Notes under the pieces: generated by a model
Seen by the model: only the letters and a program-made list of their open reading frames with translations
Database searches by the model: none
What the model was told of the DNA's origin: nothing
In this document: positions 49,511-61,868 of the stretch, in pieces
Layout: each line of letters opens with the position of its first letter
How positions within the stretch are numbered: position 1 is the stretch's first letter
Assembly (NCBI GenBank): GCA_025331565.1
Contig: JAFREQ010000040.1
Coordinates: 327,501-391,500 of the forward strand
Reading direction: 5' to 3'
Length of the DNA: 64,000 nucleotides
From: Holacanthus passer
Lineage: Eukaryota; Chordata; Actinopteri; Pomacanthidae
Program-made: the position numbers and the translations under genes

Positions 49511-49904
49511 GTGAGTGATTACACTGATGGAGATTTTTCAATCCTGCAAACAGATTTTGAAATTGCCAATGCTGAAACAATTGATCTATGAATTGTCGAT
49601 AACTCTACAGCAACTTTTTTCATTTGTCAATCAAAAGTGCTTCAACCTGTCACTTCAAGCCCTGGGAACTTGTGACAGGCATCTTCCATTGTGTATAGAT
49701 TTTATTGACTAAGCAATTAATAAGATAACAAAAAAATTGATTAATCAAATGAAATTAATCATTATTTAATCAACAGTTGTAAAAGGCCCTTTCTGAGCTG
49801 TCTTGTACCTTCTGATGTGTTAGAGTAAGGTGGTTAGCACAGTACCTGATTGAGAGATTGAGGCTCTGTACCTGAAAAAGAGAAATAGCCTGACACTGTG
49901 TAAC

Positions 49905-49940
49905 GTTCATGTGGTTCATGTGGTTCATGTGGTTCATCGG
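49905..49940. repeat. 9-bp tandem repeat, four units
   Basis: GTTCATGTG three times and then GTTCATCGG. Confidence 0.9.
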
Positions 49941-50649
49941 CTGTGAGTTTTCTTGAGTGCAAGCTTGCCAGAAGAGGGCAGTAGTGTTCCTTACTCACTA
50001 TTCCTGCCTCTGATCCCGGTGCCAGATAACATCCTCAGTGTGCTAATAATGTATTCTGCACAGCTGAGGTCCCACAAGTATCCCATCTCTCTGTCTGCAG
50101 ACTCAGTAACGCTGATACACTGATAACCTGTTTATTTGCTCTCTCACATCCACTGTCCATGTTGCAACAGGCCCCCTTCATACCTGGGCCGTCACACTGT
50201 GCAATTTAAACCTCTGCTGTCATCAGTATTATCAGATGAAGTTGTAAAAGGCGCCAAGTCCCCTCTGGATGGCATCAAAAAGCCAGAGCCAGAGCTGCTT
50301 CAGGGATTAGTCTGAGTTGAAATTAATGCAAATGTGGAAACGAGTCTACAAGCTCAGCAAAGCAAGGTGATTAAAGACCGGAGTGGGAATTACTTCCTCT
50401 TGATTTGCACTGATGCACGAGCCCTGAGGCGGCTGCAGAAGTGGAGAGAGCTAAGTGCTCTTGAAGCACTTGATATGTCTGAAACTGTGGCCGAGACAAA
50501 GGCGAAGCCACAGCCACACCTGGGCAGGTGAGTGATGTGAACAGGTGAGCAGAGCCGTTCGCTCACTCTGAAAATTTGATATCCAGGTTGGCTCAAACCT
50601 GCGAGGAGAGCAAGGTAAAATATAGAAAATTAACTTCAGAGAATTTTCT

Positions 50650-51300
50650 GATGATCTGATGTTGTTCAGGCTGCAATGAAAGATTGTTTTCATCATTAGT
50701 TTCATCATTTTGTCTATAAGAAATTATGAAAAATGTGCATCACAATGGGTTAAACATTCAAAACAGACAATGATTGATGACCTCCCCCAACACTTTACTT
50801 CTTCCTCAGGCCATTTAGCAGTTATCTCCATCACAGGTCTGTCTGCATCCACTGACTGGTTCTTCCACACAGAGGTGGGATGTTTACCCAGAGAGGTGGA
50901 GCTGGCGTTTAGATCACAGTTCAACTCTTTTCCTCCACTTAAATGTCCATTAAACAGTCTGTTCATCAATATTACAATGGTGACATTAGTTACCAGACAT
51001 TGTAAAAATTTATTTTTGACATTTATCAATCTGAAAGAATTAGTTGATCAACAGAAAACTGAACCAGAATTATAATAATTGATTTATTGTTTGTTATTTA
51101 TTATATAAAAATTCAAAATTTTCTCCAGACATTTACTGTTTTCAGATTTTTGGGCCGTTGGTCTTCAGCTCTGAGAAAGAGTGCAATTTTTTTTTTTACT
51201 ATTTTCTGACATTTTCATAGACAAAATGATTAAAATGATTTAAAAGAAACGACTGTGAGATGAATCGATAATGAAAACAATCATTAGTTGCAGCTCTAGA
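50650..51300. mobile_element. hAT-like repeat relic, composite
   Basis: Starts GGCTGCAATGAAAGATTGTT and ends ATCATTAGTTGCAGCTCTAG. GAAAACAATCATTAGTTGCA at the right is roughly the inverse of the left end. The interior is disrupted, perhaps two nested fragments. No coding capacity. Confidence 0.45.
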
Positions 51301-51573
51301 CATTTCTAAGCTGTAGACTGAGATAACAAGATCTATCTATTTAATTCATTTAGTGCTATAACACAGACAACATGACTGATGACACCACATTTACTATCTA
51401 CATCCAATCTCCAACCCCCTTCCTTTTTGGCTTCTCTGGCCCTTGGAGACCCCCCCCCCCCAAACCCCTCGCCAACTCCTCAGCTCGGGGGTATGCTGCC
51501 CGATTTACCCCGCTGCCCTCCCCCTCCCTTCCCTTCCTCCCCTTCCCTCCCATCCCTCCTCCACCTTTCGCAG

Positions 51574-51597
51574 ACAGACCCAACCTCCAGCCAGGAG
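51574..51597 (+). other. nav2: candidate 24-nt microexon in nav2 intron 11
   Basis: A very long pyrimidine tract (51517-51569) ends TTTCGCAG, followed by 24 nt and a donor CAGGAG|GTAAAA. In phase 2 it would insert eight residues (approximately QTQPPARS) between the YMSDGD and YMTDGG exons without changing frame. I do not know a mammalian counterpart. It is listed as a hypothesis, not as established coding sequence. Confidence 0.3.
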
Positions 51598-52265
51598 GTA
51601 AAAGCATGTGGAGCAGTGGAGAGAGGCTGCATACCAACACTGAGCTCCCACAGAGCAGCTCGCACTCACACACACACACACACTCAGGCTGCACGTAATC
51701 CATACATGGAGGGTTCAGTGATACTGTTCACTCTCTTCTGATCTCGCCATGATCAAACACGCTCTCACCTGGTGATATTGTTCACACAGCAGCAGCAGAT
51801 CTCACAGGCTCAGACCTGATAACAGACAGTAGCCAGACGGTTGAAAACGGACACCTTTGCTTTGGAGATTTTTATCAACAGGGATCAGCTCCTCACCTGG
51901 ACTTGTTTATTTTGCTTTGGACTAACTGTGTCACCATGTTTGAGGCAGAAAGGTAAGAGTGTTTTAAACTATCAACAGAAGCTCTGGAGGCGATTGCTTT
52001 TCACAGAGCGTGACATTTTGTGAATTTCCTCCTGTCGGTTCATGCATTCTTTAGGAAGTTAGATATTTCTTGCAGTTTCATTTGCTCAAGAACTTCTGCC
52101 AGTGTTCGCTGCACGGCTGTGTAAATTTCTACCTGGCTGCTCAGTTTCAGCCCATAAACTGTCTTGTTTGGACACGTTTCTCCTGCTGTAGAAGGTTACA
52201 GGTTAACAGGCATTTGAAACGGGAGGACGGGGTGGCTCAGTAACTCATTAGTGAGAAGGAGTTTG

Positions 52266-52266
<1 letters not shown>

Positions 52267-52311
<45 letters not shown>
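52267..52311. repeat. (GT)n microsatellite
   Basis: Pure run of about 22 units. Confidence 0.97.
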
Positions 52312-52312
<1 letters not shown>

Positions 52313-54339
52313 AAGGTGACTTTGCATTAAGATGATGGATGCCCCCCTTAAAGGACATCGACCCCCCTCAGAGTGGATCCTCTGTCAGAGTTGAGCTGTC
52401 TTCATTGTCCATTGTCTCTCTTGTTTTTGTGTTTGTGTCTTTGTCTTATTTCAGCAAAGGAAGTTGTGTTTTCTGGTTGATTGAATAAACACAGCATGAG
52501 CCATAAAATTAACTGGAAACTCCTTTCGTAATTACTGATGAGTACTTCCTGAAGGCAGCTGAGAATATAAAAGTTTTTCGTCTGGATTCAAAGTCCTCTT
52601 TCTTCTTGAAGTTTGTTCCAGTTCTCTGGTGCATGGTAACAAAATGCTGAATCGTCATGTTTAGTTTGGACTCTTGGTTATGGTGAGCAGGCTGCTAACC
52701 AGATGACCTGAGAGAGTCGCCAGAGCTTTAAAACTGTGTTCATGTTGTGGTGAGAAAGTACAACATCTGCGACTTTTAGGTTCGCTGCAAAAAGAGTTGT
52801 ATTCACTTGCTGTTGGTTACAAAAAAAATCAGTCCCAGTCTGTTATTTGTCTGTTTTATATCACCACAGTAAATCATCACCCGTCACTGCAGTTCTGCTG
52901 TGGAGCCTTTTAGCCTCATTTAGCTTATTGTTTTGGTTTTTCTGCAAACTCGGCTGTCACCAAACTCAAGCTCTGATAAACTCACAGACAAGTTAACAAC
53001 AAGCTGCTGAAGTCATTTAACATTTAGCAGCTAAAATGGCAGAGACAAAACCAGAGCCAAAAGGAGATTCATTCTTAGATTTATTATGCAGACACCAAAA
53101 TGACTCAAAACTAATTGCTCTGCAGCTGCTGGATGTTTGAGTATAAATTCACAATAACAGCTTTATTATAATTTGTCATTGTTGTGTTTTCAGCTTGTTT
53201 TGCTGCCCTCAGAAACTTCATTCATCATGAATTCATATCCGTAGTTGCAGCTGTAAACACAAAGTCTGCAGTTTGTTCAGCATCTGTGCAGGTTTGCTCT
53301 CCGCTGAGTGACTCCGTTAAGTTTCTGTCCCGCAGCTCAGATGCTGATTCTGTCCGACTGCAGGTTGCACAAAGGAGCTCTGTCTGTCGGACACACTGTA
53401 CTCTGTGTACACTATATGTACATGTTGGTATAAATGTGTGTTCCTGTGTGTGTGTGCCGGCTTCCCTCTCGCCGAGATCCACACAGAGATAACACAGAAA
53501 GTGTTTCAGCGCTCCAACTCTCGCCGGGCTTATTTTTCTACTCGCTTAAATGCAGAAACCGAACCATCATGGTTCCACACAGAGAGCATTTAAACGGCCC
53601 GGCCTCGACTTTGAATCAGCAAACATTTCATTTAATTACACCTCGGTCAAACGAGTCAATATTTAGCTCCATTAGGAATCTCCTCCATTGGTAAATATTT
53701 GGGGAATTAGTTCGTGTTGTTTTAGTTTGAATGAGAATGTTTGTGTAAGTGTTCGCCGCCTCAGCATCGGCTTCAGCCTCGAACTGCCGCTAACGGTCGG
53801 CCTCTAACTCCAGCAGCTGACAAATCAAGTCCCTTTGAATGTCATTTTCCATTATGAAATGAAGTGACTGGCCTACTTCGCGTGCGCTTACATCTGCAGT
53901 GTATTTTTAGCTTCTCTTAATGTCCAGTCAGTCATGGCCTCCCAGCCTGGAGTCGATGATGGACTGCGGCCGTGACGACTGGTGATGTCCTCCATGTAGG
54001 AATAAAGAACAGACTCGTCCGCTGTCGTCTGAGCCGTCACTGCTTTAACGGACCACTGTTGTTTACCACATGAGAGAGATGCATCTTCAGCGAGACAGTT
54101 TGGTCATCTCAGCATTTGTCAAACGTTTGGCCCTGATTGATGAGAGTGTTGCCTCGGCTGGAAAACTAGATGGATGTGGGCTCCTCCTGCTCCTTATATA
54201 TGACAAAAGCAGCTCTGAGAAGAAGAACAGAGCGCCATAACTCTGGCCACAGTTTTAGACAAAGTGTGGTGCAGCACAACTTTAAATCATCCTCTCAGAG
54301 CCTTTTCATGACATTAATGTGCTTTGTTGTGTTTTGCAG

Positions 54340-54462
54340 CTACATGACGGACGGAGGTTTGGGTCTGTACACGCGGCGCCTGAACCGGCTGCCCGACAGC
54401 ATGGCCGCCGTCCGAGAGACGCTGCATCGAAACACGTCGTCCGGACAGGGAGATGCTGACAG
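54340..54462 (+). CDS. nav2: nav2 exon: YMTDGGLGLYTRRLNRLP block, last exon in window
   Basis: This 123-nt exon (phase 2 to 2) encodes YMTDGGLGLYTRRLNRLPDS followed by MAAVRETLHRNTSSGQGDAD and two bases of a split codon. It matches human NAV2 (LNRLPDGMAVVRETLQRNTS) closely. NAV1 lacks this block, going directly from TTG to WDESS, which fits an in-frame cassette origin. Acceptor TTTTGCAG|C, donor GACAG|GTGAGT. The next expected exon (S)WDDSSSVSSG is not found between 54463 and 64000, so the remaining intron is at least 9.5 kb. Confidence 0.96.
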
Positions 54463-57303
54463 GTGAGTCTGAAACATCTTAAAGGGAAATTCCACCCACT
54501 TATTCTCTTATCGTTTGAAGCGATCCATTTGTGATGATCAGTTTCTCTCAGTTCGCTTTGTCTACCTCATCCAAACCTGATTGTAAGTGAACTGGTCCGC
54601 ACTCAGATTAAATCATATTGTCTTGCATTTCATTTCATATTTGTTGTCAGTACAAGTCAGTCACCTTCAGTCTTAATTGCATTTTTTGCCATTTTGAATA
54701 CACCAGGCGTCATCAGCGTTTATTGAAATACTTGTGGGTGGAATTGTGAAATTTGTCCGGGGGGTTTATGAGTCAATGGGGAAAAACATCATAAAACAAT
54801 GTAGAGACAGCGTCGGTTAAAAGTACACTGCTTCTGTTCTGTCACATGCATTTGAAAAGGTTGGAAAAACAAATAGAAAACTGAAAAGACAGCGTCACCA
54901 TTTTATCTTGTGTATTGCTAAGAGGATTCAATGCTCTAGGAAATGTTTAACAAGAACACAACCATAATCAAATACATGAAACAAAGAAAGTATGCACAAA
55001 ATATTGCGCAATTTTGGGGTGTATTTGTCCTTCGAGGCTTTAACTGACACCGAATGTGTCACACACAATAAAATTGCTCAAACTTGTATCACTACACAGG
55101 TACATGATGACGTGACTGAGCTTTGTGCAATACAAGCAAACTGCTGACGTACCTGATCCAAGATCAAGGAGAATAGCAGTATTAGCACACGTGTATTTCT
55201 TAGTGTTATCAGGACATATTGGCCACAGCTTGTCGTAAAGTGTTTGTGTGTCTGTGGGACTCTCGTGTCGGTGTGAGTGAATCGGTGAGATGCTGCCGTC
55301 TTTGTCCTGTCGCAGAGACGGATTTGCTTCCTGGCTAATTGACAGACGGAAATGGATGAAGGCCCGAGCAGAGCCGCACCATGTTGCGAGACAGGGATGG
55401 GGGGTGGAAAGAAAGAGAGGGAGACCAGAGGGGGAGGGAATAAGCTTGATATGAAGATGGAGTGCAGAGTGGATGGAGGTGGAAGAATAGATGGATGAAG
55501 GATAAACTGAGTGAAACAAAGGCTGGTCTCCTCAGTTCGGATTCGAAATGCTTGAAATTTTAAACCAGAGCTTTTTAACTCGAGTCTTAAACTGATGTGT
55601 TGCGCAGACAGACCTGCTGATGTGTCTTGATATAGTCTCGAGTGCTTCCAGCAGCCTTTTCTGTAAATCCTCAGGTGTGGCTAATTTCCTGTCTTCCAGA
55701 CTTTTGACCTTTGGCCTCTCGCTGCCTTTTACCCGACACACACACACATTAAACTCCCCCAGCCCTTAGGTGGGACTTAACACAAACTGTCCCCCTCCTC
55801 ACCTTTCATCTCTCCCCTCTCTCCTCCTTTCCTTCTCTTTCACCACGCAGGACTCAGTCTTTCCTCTCACCTTTCATTTGCCTCTTTTTTGTTTTGATGA
55901 AAGACCCCAGCGATGAGATGAAACTGAAAAGCAATTAAATGATAAAAGTTGGGGGATTTCACTTTTTCTCCTGTTTGATTTTGTGCTTTCATGTGTCTCT
56001 GTGAGGTTTAATTGGCCGAAAAGGCAGATGTTACATATCTCCAGCAACTTCACATTTCTCCTTTCATGATCTTCAGTGTTGCTTTCATGCGATTAGAGAG
56101 ACGAGAGTTTTAAAATGAAGAGGGGATGAGGTGACTCCCCCTCCCTCCCGACCACACCTCCTCCCCCCTGAAGGAATGTCTGATAAATGTGCTTACTGCT
56201 TTTAGTTTGGGATTAATTAGGAGAGATGGGGAAGCGGCAGATAAGATGCATTAGCATAACAAACGGAAGCCAGTGGAGCTGGAGGGGAAAGAAGGGCGAC
56301 TGGTTTTCTCTTGTTAAAGATGAAGCTAATTTAATACATGAGAGGGGGGTTAATGGTGCAGTTTGGGCAGGTGGAGGAGATTGAGCACCTTTCTCTGCAT
56401 GTGTTCCCCACATTTTGAGGTGTTTGCTCATCGGGTGTGTGACCCATCTATAAACCTGCTGCAGTTTAAATGCCTTTTTTTACGTCCTCTGGTTTGTGAT
56501 CCGGCCGAGCCGAGCGGGGAAGTGGGGGTCGGGGAAAGGTGTTGGGTGTCACCGTGACACTGGGGCAAAAACCTTGTGACCCCTGGACGAGGAGGTCGTG
56601 AGCTTCAAAGGGTCGAGGTTCACAGTTAGGAGCGTTCCTAAACCTGTTAAGCCTAAATACTCAAACCCTCCAGATCAGACCGAACCTGCACTAATGAGGA
56701 GCATAAACGATGCAAGTAGAAAAACACAGCATTTAAACGGCTTATTCAGATAATAAGAAACCAATTAAAGGACATATCATCTCAGCAGCTGAGCTGGTGA
56801 CTGATGTGACGGCTGAAGCAGATCAGTGTTGTTGATATGCAGCATCTGCTGGAAGTGCGAAAACTAGTTTTACCGACTGTCAAATGTATGTAAAGCAGAG
56901 TGTGGAAGCCAAGAGTCACGGGACGACAGGACCCGCGAGGCTGAGCAAACATGCAGAGACAATAGAGACTAGAAAAACGTGTGTGTGTGTGTGGGTGTGT
57001 GTGTCAGAGTGTCAGAGCATGCTTATCCCTGTCATTTATCTTTGCAGTAGGAGAAAGAGGAAGCAATCTATAACCGTCTGTCTTCTGCTTTGAATTCTCT
57101 TTGTTAAAGCAGACAAAGGAACCGTCTTTGTGGCGTGAAGTCGCTGTAGCAGTGAGTGTTAGGCTTCATCCACACTAATGCATTTCTGTTCTAAAACATA
57201 ATCTTTGCTACGTTTCCACCAAGCATCCACACTACTACATTTTAAAAGCCTATTACAAAGGTGGGTCATGTCAGGTAAAGGTCAATTTGCATCATTATCC
57301 TGT

Positions 57304-57844
57304 TCCTGTTTACACCTGGCATTAGCATGTGTCCTGGATTATCTTATCACAAGTGGACGGCTCTAAGTACGTCACATCACACCTGCCGTGAGGATGTGTC
57401 TCCACATGAGTGGCCGCTTGTGATCGGATCTCACTTCCCTGCTCTATATGCAAAAAAGCATGTGCATCGTTTTCATTTGCAAATTTTGTGCCGGGTTCTT
57501 CCAGTAATGCTGACGAACCAACAGGATGTTTTATCTCTTTTAACATCACTCGACAACATTAGCATGTGGCTAACTTAACCATAACTGTCTCTGCTTGCCT
57601 GTTGTTGTGGCTTCTCCTTGTTGTTTGGCACTTTAACGTCATGCTGTAGGTTAAGTAGGCGGTCCTTCACTGTAGCCCAGGACACATTCACATACACCAC
57701 TGCTAAAAGAATGTGGCCATGTGCGACCCAGACCACCTTCGAATGTGGTCTGAGCGATCACATCTCAATGCATATATATAATTAGAGCTGCCAACCTGTG
57801 ATTGGATCACCCAAGACACATGTTAATGTCAGGTGTAAACAGGA
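57304..57844. mobile_element. non-autonomous DNA transposon with long terminal inverted repeats
   Basis: The left end TCCTGTTTACACCTGGCATT continues AGCATGTGTC. The right end is the inverse, GACACATGTTAATGTCAGGT then GTAAACAGGA. The outer 30 bases match at 28 positions, and weaker pairing extends to about 60. No transposase frame. Target duplications are not obvious. Confidence 0.7.
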
Positions 57845-58650
57845 CCAAGAGGTTTGAGAATAAGTGGTTTTAAATCAACTTCAATCAACAAATTAAAGAA
57901 GAAAAAGCAGGATATACTTAATGTCATAAAACACACTGCAGAGACAAAGAGGAGCGGTGGTCACAAGCTAAAATAACCAACAGAGATAAGAAAAATGTTT
58001 TTCGTTAACCTTTGCAACTGTTAACTGTCGTCATGTGATGCTTCGACAGCAGGACGCTCATGTCCGACTGACAGATCCACTTCCCATCAGCAGGGGCCTG
58101 TTAAAACACTTAGAAGCCGTCATTCACTATAATGCCTTCCATTGTCCTTCTAATTATCTTTAATTGTACATTTAATGCCTTTTGCAAAGAACTTAGTGTT
58201 TAAAAGCTACTGTACAAATAAACTTGAGTAAACTTGCCTCGCCTCGTGTTTGTAGTACTAATCCTGTAAACGCTGCTCGTTTTCAGACCCATGTTAGAGC
58301 TGCAGATAAAAACCCAGCTGCCTCATTTATTTCAATGATGTTCAGGCAAAAAAAAAAAAGCCACGTGAACATGATATAACTTTAACCACGACGCAATGTG
58401 ATGTCATTCAGCAGCCGCACCTGCATTGGCCAGTCAGATACGAGCAAGTTCTAAAATCCCTTCTCTCATTATTAACCATGAATGAGCAATGTTAAAGTTA
58501 CATTTTTGAATTAAATTATGATGATACATGTTCAGATTATTTTGCCTGCCCTCATCACGTTGAATCACTATATAAGTGCAGGTATGATGGATGATCATAC
58601 TTCAAATGATCTTCGATGATGGCTCTTTGTCTGAAGTACAGTACGTCTGT

Positions 58651-58651
<1 letters not shown>

Positions 58652-58684
<33 letters not shown>
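58652..58684. repeat. (GT)n microsatellite
   Basis: About 16 GT units, followed by TTTGTTTTGTGTGTGTG. Confidence 0.96.
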
Positions 58685-58687
<3 letters not shown>

Positions 58688-58780
58688 TTTTGTGTGTGTG
58701 TTAGAAACATCTTTGTTGATATCCAGTTTCTCAAGAGGGTTTTAATCCCACCTGCAACAGAACTTTGTTGTTAAGAGCAT

Positions 58781-58781
<1 letters not shown>

Positions 58782-58831
<50 letters not shown>
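58782..58831. repeat. (AC)n microsatellite
   Basis: 25 AC units, complementary to the GT array 100 bases upstream. Confidence 0.97.
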
Positions 58832-58833
<2 letters not shown>

Positions 58834-58983
58834 TACAAGCACACTTCATGTAACACACACACGCCCCAAGCCCCAATATGTTATCTCTCCTGTCTGGACA
58901 TGAGCAGGTTCCCTGTTGGCCTCAGGTAAAGGAAGAGACTCTTCTCCTCTCCTCAGCTACCAACAACACCTGGCCCTCCTACC

Positions 58984-59036
58984 TGTCTCACCCTCCTGCC
59001 TGTCTCACCCTCCTGCCTGTCTCACCCTCCACCTGT
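58984..59036. repeat. 17-bp tandem repeat, about three units
   Basis: CCTGTCTCACCCTCCTG repeated, the last unit ending CCTCCAC. Confidence 0.85.
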
Positions 59037-60728
59037 CTGTCTCTCTGTCGGCCCTCTGTAACCCCACCTCACCTGCTCCATCGGTTCAGCTGAGTGAATG
59101 TTGTGGTTTGCCTCCGGGCTCTCGCTGTAATAACAATCACTGGATCGACCTCCTTCCCTCCCTCTGTTCCCTGTCGTTTCATGAGCCAGCGATCTTGTTC
59201 CCCACAGAACCACCAGTCTATTTATATGATAATCACAGACACACGGGAACACTGCTTCATCTGCCCTTTAACCCCCTCAAACCCTCTGACAGTCGAACAC
59301 ATACTCAGTCCTGTTTGGTTGGTCCGGCCGTCAAACTGTCGGTGATCACAGCTGCTGTTTCAGGATGTCTCTCCACAGCGTGTCAGTCTCGTGTCTGTGT
59401 GTCTGTGTGTCTGTGTGTTTGTGTGTTTGTCCTTGACTCTGAAGCACCGGCAGTGTTTTGGTTAATGATGCCAGTGGGGAGCAGGGTGAGTCAGTGTTGG
59501 GTTACCAGGATCAGCGGCACCAGGGCAACTGATGAACACACCTCAACTGTCTGTGGCTGTCACACAGTGCAGCCTGATTTTCACCTGATATCATTATCAA
59601 GTTTATCATGAAACCTGAAACGTGTCACATTGGAATAAGGTTGGAAACAGGATATGAATTTAAAAGACTCTTTCTTTTTTCCTTTGATTGCTGCAGTCGA
59701 AAGAAAGAAGTACAAGCTGGCAACATCATGGCAACAAGACCTATATGTTTTAATCTTGTAGTATTAGAAACATTGTGATGAAAGTAAACACATTTTCACA
59801 GGACAGCAAACAGAGAATCAAACTACAAAACTCAGGAATCAAGAACTAAAAAAAATTAACTGTCAGTTACTTACTTATGACTTATTTTCTATATTTCTAT
59901 TCTCAGACCTTCAAAGGCTAAAATTCAAGAATGATGCTCTGTGTTTGATCCAATGCACTGTGATCAGGAACGTTGTAGTACTTGTGCTAGTTCTCCGATT
60001 GCGTGATTCTTGGTTGTAATGGTTCAGTCGCACCAAGATTGAAATCTGTGGACAAACTAGACGCTGCATGACAGAGAGATTTGTAACAGCGTTGTTCCTG
60101 TTGTGCTACTGTTTCACTTCTGAGTGGAAAAGAAAAGAAGTCCATTTACTTCTTTACATGTTGGCTTTGTTAAACCTGTTGATAACCAAACATGATAATC
60201 TAACCACCATTAAACTGAGAGCTTTTCCTCCTGCTGGCAAAGGGGATCAGTCTCATTCCTTTTCTATTAGATTAGAATCTTATGCATTAAAAGGTCAAAG
60301 TAAGAAACTTCGTTTCTCAAACTTAAAATGAACATTTTGCAGCTGAAAATCTGCTGTTGGTGATTAAATAAATTGCAGTGACGTCTGTAAGTTACAGCAG
60401 ACTGATGCAGCTCGCCCAGAGATGTGGCTTTGTCAAGAAAAGGAAAAGGTAAAAAAGAACAGAAAGGATTTTGTAAATATATTTATCAGCCTCACATTCA
60501 CTGAGAGGAGAGTGTGTTAAACATTCAGTCTGAGATACAGCCACACCTTCCCATTGTCTGCTCTCCCCTTATCTGCACTCACTTATACTCACAACACACT
60601 TTATGCAACCAAATACTGTTCCACAGACATCCAGACTCTCACGCAGCCTTTGACTCTGTTAGAATACTAAATACTGTAAATGCCTCCCAGCTACGTTCAT
60701 GCTGAAAACAGCGAGCTGCTGCGTCCCA

Positions 60729-60751
60729 GTGTGTGTGTGTGTGTGTGTGTT
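60729..60751. repeat. (GT)n microsatellite
   Basis: Short pure GT run of about 11 units in the last intron of the window. Confidence 0.93.
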
Positions 60752-60901
60752 TGCAATAAAGCCAGTCCAGAGAGGCGTTCTGGGGCATGCTGGAGCAGTC
60801 TGAGACAGTCTGACCTGCAATCTGTAGCTGTTTGATTCAAGATGTGAGGTCAAACATTTTCCCAAGTTAATGATGCTCCCACACACACCCACACACCCCC
60901 A

Positions 60902-60942
60902 GCTGCTGCTGCTGCTGCCGCCGCTGCTGCTGCTGCTGCTGC
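60902..60942. repeat. (CTG)n trinucleotide repeat
   Basis: Five GCT/CTG units, a GCCGCC interruption, then six more. CAG on the reverse strand. Confidence 0.95.
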
Positions 60943-61803
60943 ACAGCGCTCCTCCACCTACACTGCACAATCTCCATGTTAGTCATTGTAGCCTTATTTC
61001 CTTTTTCAAAAAGTAAAAATCAAATTCCCATTGCTGGGGCATCATTTCGACATGTTTTCAATCCACAAGAATCTCATGTGAGCAAGCCGTGTCCTTTTTC
61101 TTTATTTATTTAACATTCTGCCGAAAGGGCCGATCTTACCAGCATTTAAAATCCAAAGGGACTGAGCTGATCAGTGGATTTACATGTGGGGGTGGAGTAT
61201 ATCTGCACAGATGCTCATCAAGTTGAGAAATCTGAAATTTAACACACACATCTTGACAGTGCTATCGAGCCAGAACATCCAAATGGAGGAAGTTATGATA
61301 GCTTGAACCATCAGTTTTTATTTAGCCATCCTTGTCTTGTCAGAGTATAAATGCAGACGATGATGGGAAAATCATCAGCCACAGTAATGTCTATGTTACT
61401 GAAGCTTCTTGAATCACATATTTTGCAAAGACATGTGGATGAAGTTTGTTGGTCTCTGGTGTGACTGGGGCAGAATCACTTATAGAACATCTTTAAGACA
61501 CATTGAAATAATCTCACTGCAGAAGAAAGAACTGGTTTTGTTTCTAATTTAACCACATATAGAAGAAATTTGCCTCCCATCTGCATGTGGGAGGAGGTGG
61601 AATTAATCAGGCTTGAACGTCTTGATTTGCATGGATAGGAATAAAGAAAGAACTGATGAGGAAAATGAAGAGTTGTTGTGAGAATAGAGAAACTGAGAAA
61701 CACAGAATCCTGAGAGAAATGATGTTTCAGTTGCCTCGGATGCCGTATCAGCAGACCGTCTTCCCCCCCGCTGGGCTTTAACAAGCTCACCTGCCTCGCC
61801 TGA

Positions 61804-61804
<1 letters not shown>

Positions 61805-61861
<57 letters not shown>
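61805..61861. repeat. (CA)n microsatellite
   Basis: Pure run of about 28 CA units. Confidence 0.97.

Positions 61862-61868
<7 letters not shown>

Larger units (their letters stand above)
49511..54339. other. nav2: nav2 intron between exons 49088 and 54340
   Basis: Contains degraded hAT-like repeat pieces (49580-49790; 50650-51300), a small 9-bp tandem repeat (49905-49940), a C-rich/pyrimidine block with a candidate microexon (51450-51600), (GT)n at 52267, and a motif-rich, perhaps conserved segment at 53580-53960 (CATTTCATTTAATTACACCT). Confidence 0.5.

Noticed and set aside
50334..50531. Open stretch ending in a good donor (GGGCAG|GTGAGT)
   Set aside because: The encoded sequence matches nothing in NAV2, and no acceptor gives an open, phase-compatible exon.
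58916..59611. 231-residue open frame on the plus strand
   Set aside because: Composed of tandem repeat and low-complexity sequence, with no family resemblance and no splice context in nav2 phase.
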